Positions 58,889-64,000 of a stretch of 64,000 nucleotides of DNA are shown here, in pieces; the stretch's first letter is position 1, and every line of letters begins with the position of its first letter. A program made the position numbers and the translations under genes. The notes beneath the pieces were generated by a model. The model was not told where the DNA came from. It ran no database searches and saw only the letters and a list, made by a program, of their open reading frames with translations. This stretch comes from Tetragonia tetragonoides (taxonomy: Eukaryota > Streptophyta > Magnoliopsida > Caryophyllales > Aizoaceae), in contig CM076147.1 in assembly GCA_038025085.1 (NCBI GenBank), positions 9,706,001-9,770,000 on the forward strand, given 5' to 3'.

Positions 58889-61800
58889 ATGGACGTTGTT
58901 GCGTGGATAACACGATCCTCTTACTCAATGTTTCCCATGAATTTGTTAATTTGGAATACTCGAGGGGCTGGCAGTCGAGAATTTTTAAATACTCTCAGAG
59001 AATTGATTCATGTCCACAAACCCATGATCATCGTGTTGGTTGAGACTTGGATTAGTGGAGCTCAAGCTGATCGTGTATGCGATCGTATAGGCTTTGATGG
59101 TCGTCTCCGTGTCGAAGCACAGGGCTTTAGCGGGGGGATTTGGGTACTATGGCAGCCCTTGGAAGTCATGATCAAATCCGTGGCCACTCATCAACAACAC
59201 ATCACGGTGGAGGATTCTCACAGGGGATCTCAACCATGGATACTCTCTGCCATCTATGGAAGCCCTAATAATCACGTGCGTGAGGAACTTTGGGCTGATC
59301 TTGCTCAATTTGCCCACACTAACACCAAGCCGTGGGTCCTCGCTGGCGATTTTAATGATACTCGTTCGCTTGATCAGCGGATTGGCAATTCTGCAGGTTT
59401 AGAACGTAGATGCAGAAAGTTCAATCAATGGATTGAAGTTGCTCACTTGATTGACTTGGGATACCTTGATCCTAAGTTTACATGGAATAGGGGAAATACA
59501 CCAGCTACGCGCACAAGCGCTAGACTTGATCGAGCTCTATGTGACATACAATGGCGTGAACAGTTTCCCGAGGCTGCTGTTAAACATATCGTGGCAAACT
59601 GATCTGACCATTGCCCCCTCCTTGTGGGTCTTGATGGCTTCACGCAAATTGATCATAGCAACAGGCCTTTCAGGTTTCAGGCTGCTTGGCTTCTGCATGA
59701 GGAGTTCCAATCCTTCCTTGAAGCCAGTGGCCTAAGAGAACCCCATTACCTCGAGCTCTTATGTTGATTACTGAGAAATTACTTGAGTGGAATAAGGATG
59801 TTTTTGGCAACTTTTTTACGCAGGAAGAAGCGCGTTTGGGCTCGTTTAAGTGGTATTCAACACAAACTTGCGGATAGAAATCCTACAGGTCTATTACCCC
59901 TCGAAAGGGAGCTAAGAAGGGAACTTAATCAGGTCCTTGAGCAGCTCAATATGTTCTGGTTTCAGAAGTCAAGAGCAGAGGCGCTACTTGATGGGGATAG
60001 GAATTCAAAGTATTTTCACGCAAGCACAATCGTGAGACGGAAGCAAAATAGAATTGAAGCACTGCAATCGCAACCTGGGGACTGGGTCTTTGATCCTGTT
60101 GATCTTCGCAAACTTGTTACTGACTTCTTCAAGGGATTGTATACTGACGACACCCCAAGAGTTGGCCCCTTTGACCTTCCACGAGGAAGGTTCCCCGCTC
60201 TCACTACCACTGAATATAGCATGTTGGCTCGCAGGTTCTCAAGGGTGGATGTCAAAGAGGCACTAGACACCAGGGCCCGATGGCTTCCACGCACTCTTTT
60301 ACCAACGACAGTGGGCTCTTATAAAGGATGACGTGAATGATCTTTCTCTATCCATCCTTAATGGTGCGTCCTCCCCCAGACGATCAATGAAACTCTTATA
60401 GTCTTGATACCCAAAATGGAGATGCCAGATAAGGTAACACAGTTGAGGCCTATTTCCCTTTGCAATATGGTCTTCAAATTAATTACCAAGGCAATTGTTA
60501 ATAGGCTCAAAACCATTCTTCCCAAGGTTATTGAGCCGACACAAACTAACTTCGTCCCTGGGCATCAAATTACAGACAACGTAGTGATTGTTCAAGAAGT
60601 TCTTCATACTATGAGAAACTGTAGAAACAAGGCTGGAACGATGGCCATAAAGATTGACCTTGAAAAAGCCTAAGATAGAGTTCGTTGGTCTTTCCTCCGA
60701 GATACTCTCTTGGATGTGGGGCTCCCAATTAATATTGTTGAAGTCATCATGAATTGTGTAACTACAACACGAATGAAGTTTCTTTGGAATGGGTCCGTCA
60801 CGGATGATTTCGTTCCTTCTCGGGGGCTTCGTCAAGGTGATCCTCTCTCCCCTTACCTCTTTGTTCTTTGTATGGAGCGCCTCACACATATAATCAACGA
60901 AGCGGTCTCCATGGGAGCGTGGAAATCCATCTTTGCAAGCAACAACGGTCCCGTCATCTCACATCTTTTTTTTGCGGATGACCTTGTGTTATTTGCAAAA
61001 GCTTCAATGGAGCAACTTGAGGCTATTAAATTTTGTTTAAACAAGTTTTGCGAAGCTTCTGGGGAACGTGTCAATTTTGGCAAATCAACAATTTGTTTCT
61101 CCAAGGGGGTTACGGCTGATGTAGCCTCTAGGATTGGGCTTACTGCAGGGATGGAAATTACTGATGATCTTGGGATGTATTTGGGTGTGCCAACTACAAA
61201 AGGCAGGGTAACACGCAAAACATATTAGCATGTCTTGGATCGTATAAATTCACGTTTGGCTGGGTGGAAGTGTAAATATTTGTCAATGGCGGGTCTGGTC
61301 ACACTGGCCCAATCTGCTATCTCAAGTATTCCGTACTATTCTATGCAGTCTGCCTTGCTCCCCAAGTCCGTGTGTGATGATATTTACAAAAAGACTCGAC
61401 CTTTTATTTGGGGCAGCACGGAGGAGGCCCGACGTATGCACCTTGTTAGTTGGCCCAAAGTTATTCAACCTAAAGCGTCTGAGGGTCTTGGCTTGCGCTC
61501 TATGAGGCAAACAAATACGACCTTTCTCACTAAGCTAGGGTGGAGAACCTTGACTGAACCGACTAGCCTCTGGTCCCGCGTCATTCGAAGCAAATACTGC
61601 TCGGGACGTTGCGATATCGACATGTTTGCCTCCTCTCGTAATATGTCTAATACTTGGAAGGGGGTGGTTGAAGCTTCACCCAATCTCAAAGCGGGAATTC
61701 GTTCGGTGATTGGAGATGGCGAGACCACTTTTTTTCTGGTTACACAACTGGGCCATGGATCACCCGTTGGAACACGAAGTTGAGACTCCTCTCACTGATG

Positions 61801-63033
61801 AGGAATTGGGTAGTACGGTGGCAGAATACTGGGATGGGGAACGTTGGAAGTGGGATGAGTTTTCGCACTATCTCCCTTCACACGCTCTTGATTGCATAGC
61901 AGCCTTACGGGTTGTGCCTTCACTGAATGCTCGCGATCAGCTCTCATGGGGTCCCTCCAGTTCAGGCCAGTTCTCAATCAAATCTGCACTCGACATCATT
62001 CGAGCGGGTGAGATCGAACCCACGAACCCTAGGTGGAAGCAAGTTTGGAAGGTAACGGCATCCCAAAGAGTTCGTAACTTTTTATGGCTTGCATTACATG
62101 ATAGTTTTTTGTCCAACACAAATCGAGTCAGGAGACATATTGCACATGATGCATCCTGCCTTGAGTGTGGTTGCTCCGAGGAGTCGGGGTTAGATATTCT
62201 TAGGGACTGCCCAAGAGCCAAGGAGGTTTGGCGCCACATAATTCCAAGTACTGAGACCAGGTCCTTCTTCAACTCTTCGCTCTTCAATTGGATTTCTCAC
62301 AATATACAAGGGAATGATGAATGGGCGACCATCTTCGCTACCACGCTGTGGTGGTTGTGGAGGTGGCGGAATAGCCGTACCCTCGGGGACCCAGCGGACA
62401 TACCCACTAACAGGAGTATGTTTGTGGTTGCAAAGGGACGTGAATATCTTGAAGCCATGTCTAAAAGGAACGATGCTCTCAGCAGTAACAAGCGCTTAAA
62501 GTCAGCGGTTAACATCAGCTGGGCGTGTCGACCCTTGGGATGGATCAAACTAAACATTGACGGCGCCTCGAAGGGCAACCCAGGGACCTGCTGGAGGTGG
62601 TGGCATTCTCCGCTCGGATAATGGCGCATATATAAGATCCTTTACAGCCAAGATGGGTTTTTGCACATCAACCATGGCAGAACTTATGGCTCTCCTTCAT
62701 GGGCTCCGTGTTACTAAGAAGCTGTCCATCACAAAGCTTATGGTTGAGACTGACTCAGAGCTTGCACACAACATGATCAAGGTGCCCACCCCTCCGTTCA
62801 GCCCCTATTTCTATATAATTGAACAATGCAAGGAATTGATTAGTGACACAAGCTGGGAGGTCGTGGTTCGTCACGTCTATCGCGAGGCCAACATGGCGGC
62901 GGATTGGCTTGCTAATTTTAGTATTGAGTGTCAGGAGACTTTCCAAGAGTTTGAAGCTCCTATCCCTAGTATGATGCATATTTTGTTCGCAGACCTTGTT
63001 GGTTTCGCTACTCCTAGATTAATTAGTTTGTAG
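58889..63033 (+). pseudogene. LINE ORF2: endonuclease, reverse transcriptase, zf-RVT, RNase H
   Basis: The endonuclease (58936-59640) has LIWNTRGAGS, ETWISG, LAGDFNDTRS and SDHCPLLV. The RT (about 60404-61230) has [39 protein letters not shown] and the active-site box FFADDLVLF. The connection and zf-RVT-like region follow (61235-62450; CLECGCSEESGLDILRDC). RNase H (about 62540-62930) has LNIDGASKGNPG, ETDSELAHNMI and YREANMAADWLAN, keeping the acidic catalytic residues. In-frame stops lie at 59600, 59764, 60330, 60671 and 61226, and frame changes near 61750 and 62595. The first four parts share one frame over about 2.9 kb. Confidence 0.88.
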
Positions 63034-63328
63034 TTTGTTTTTTGGGCTTGCATGCCTTCCTCTTCACCATAAAAAAAGAAGGGATGTAGGGTCAGTTGGT
63101 GGGTGTAATGATATATGTGTGTAATGGTAAAAAAGATCATTGGGACCACTTGCTTTATGAACAATATATGGATTTATTTTAAACAAACTAAAAACAACAA
63201 TGTATACATTTATCTGAAAGGGAGTAGGTGCAAATGACAGCACCCAAAATTTACCCCATCTCCAATGCAAGGTTTTTATGAGCGGTTTGTAGGGAAAAGA
63301 TCTCGTATAACAACCTACTCATGAATCT

Positions 63329-63616
63329 GAGAGCATTTCCAATGCTATGACCCCTAAATGAGTTTTTACTTGTGCCACATTATTAATGCAATAATTCTCT
63401 TCTATAAACTCTTCTCTCCCAATGCTACAAATCCTCAAAAACCTTGTATTGAGGGGCCAATAGATAAAAAGATTTTGCTATAAATCTGGTTTGTCTAGAC
63501 AAACTACTTTGTAAAAATACTAGCTTGTTAGGTTTGTCACTACGGGGTAATGTTTTTTTGGGAGAGTTTTTTTTACCTTACAAACCTTTTTAAAAACCTT
63601 GTATTGGAGATACTCT
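63329..63616. mobile_element. Small MITE with CATCTCCAAT-type ends
   Basis: The left end GAGAGCATTTCCAATGC and the right end read inward (TAGAGTATCTCCAATAC) are imperfect inverted repeats about 290 bp apart, a form common in PIF/Harbinger-type MITEs. No coding capacity. A related stretch (CCCATCTCCAATGCAAGG) lies just upstream at 63259. The target duplication is unclear. Confidence 0.5.
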
Positions 63617-63780
63617 AAAAACTTGAGGTTTGTACAAACCAGTTTGTCTAGACAATTTAAATCTGATTTATAGGTTATGATGTGACCCATACGAACAACC
63701 TCTTACAGGTTTGTAGCATTACAAAATAGAGGTTTGTATAAATAAAGTTTTATCATTAATGATGTGTCAAAGATAAATAA

Positions 63781-64000
63781 GGGCATGTTCTGCTCAACTT
63801 CCCTTTGTATTCAGTAAAATTCAGTTCAGTTCAGTAAAATTCAGTTCAATTCAGTAAAAAGAAGTTCAGTTCAGAAAATTTAGTAGAGTTCGGTAAACCA
63901 AAGAACAAATTTACTCTTTGTAACTGTAGCTTCAGTAAAAATCAGTTCAGTTCAGTAAACATCAGTTCAGTTCAGTAAACATCAGTTCAGTTCAATATTG
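63781..64000 (+). mobile_element. Start of a Harbinger-like element with TTCAGT repeats, cut by the window end
   Basis: GGGCATGTTCTG directly follows a TAA, as in Tourist/PIF-Harbinger ends (GGGC-TGTT- type TIR, TAA target). From about 63811 to the window end a tandem repeat of about 20 bp built on CAGTTCAGTTCAGTAAA occurs, including three near-perfect units at 63935-63996. The other end is outside the window. Confidence 0.5.

Larger units (their letters stand above)
56867..63079 (+). mobile_element. Full-length LINE with RNase H (plant L1-type)
   Basis: This 6.2-kb insertion is flanked by the 14-bp duplication AGGGATGTAGGGTC (56853-56866 and 63080-63093) and ends in a short A-rich tail (63071-63079). 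It carries ORF1 with a zinc knuckle, and ORF2 with apurinic-type endonuclease, reverse transcriptase, a zf-RVT domain and a C-terminal RNase H. Most of ORF2 stays in one frame despite several stops, so this is a fairly recent, nearly complete copy. Confidence 0.93.
56741..63224. mobile_element. Mariner/Stowaway-like MITE, split by a LINE
   Basis: The left end CTACCTTCATTTCAGATAAA and the right end read inward (CTCCCTTTCAGATAAATGTA) are inverted and share TTTCAGATAAATGTATACAT. The dinucleotide TA flanks both ends (56739-56740 and 63225-63226), the target of Tc1/mariner elements. Without the LINE and one copy of its duplication, the MITE is about 257 bp. Confidence 0.8.

Overview
This is plant nuclear DNA, very probably from a eudicot. 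It holds almost nothing but nested transposable elements, plus one intact multi-exon gene with GT-AG introns. Support for a plant comes from LTR elements primed by initiator Met-tRNA, chromovirus-type pol with chromodomain-like tails, a LINE with a C-terminal RNase H, MULE, hAT, mariner and Harbinger-type repeats, a plant mobile domain (PMD) gene, an F-box gene and a receptor-like cytoplasmic kinase (RLCK). Lineage below eudicot cannot be fixed from the sequence; a Caryophyllales-like repeat flavour is only an impression.

1-20010: two related long-LTR Ty3/gypsy elements. Element B (minus strand) was inserted beside an (AAT)n/(ATT)n tract. Element A (plus strand, 1434-13482, 5-bp TSD AACAC) later landed in B's reverse transcriptase. 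Both carry an extra acidic ORF between the primer binding site and gag. 20930-22676 is a 5'-truncated LINE.

22677-34281: gene-poor and AT-rich. It has two non-autonomous hAT elements with 8-bp TSDs, and a minus-strand zone with gene-like first exons, one of which is a fragment of a dynamin-related protein 1 gene.

34291-40664: the most notable object, a two-gene Mutator-like element (MULE). A PMD gene runs inward from the left end. A transposase gene fused by splicing to an OTU-type cysteine protease domain runs inward from the right end. Each gene has, or appears to have, a short first exon next to the terminal inverted repeat (TIR), then an intron holding a regular array of 33-bp palindromic units and an (ATT)n tract. 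The layout recalls MuDR, with the PMD gene in the position of mudrB. Only three premature stops interrupt the coding exons.

40673-47333: two SINE-like insertions, then an intact RLCK-VII/PBS1-like kinase gene (42675-45672, six exons, 391 aa), followed by a 1.06-kb MULE-type MITE with a 10-bp TSD.

48994-54865: a minus-strand F-box gene split by a 4.68-kb chromovirus (element C, TSD CTATC) that lacks its integrase core.

56741-63224: a mariner/Stowaway-like MITE split by a full-length 6.2-kb LINE (14-bp TSD) with both ORFs recognisable. The window ends in a MITE and the start of a Harbinger-like element with a short tandem repeat.

Exon models rest on splice-site consensus, reading-frame continuity and family resemblance. 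No database search was possible.
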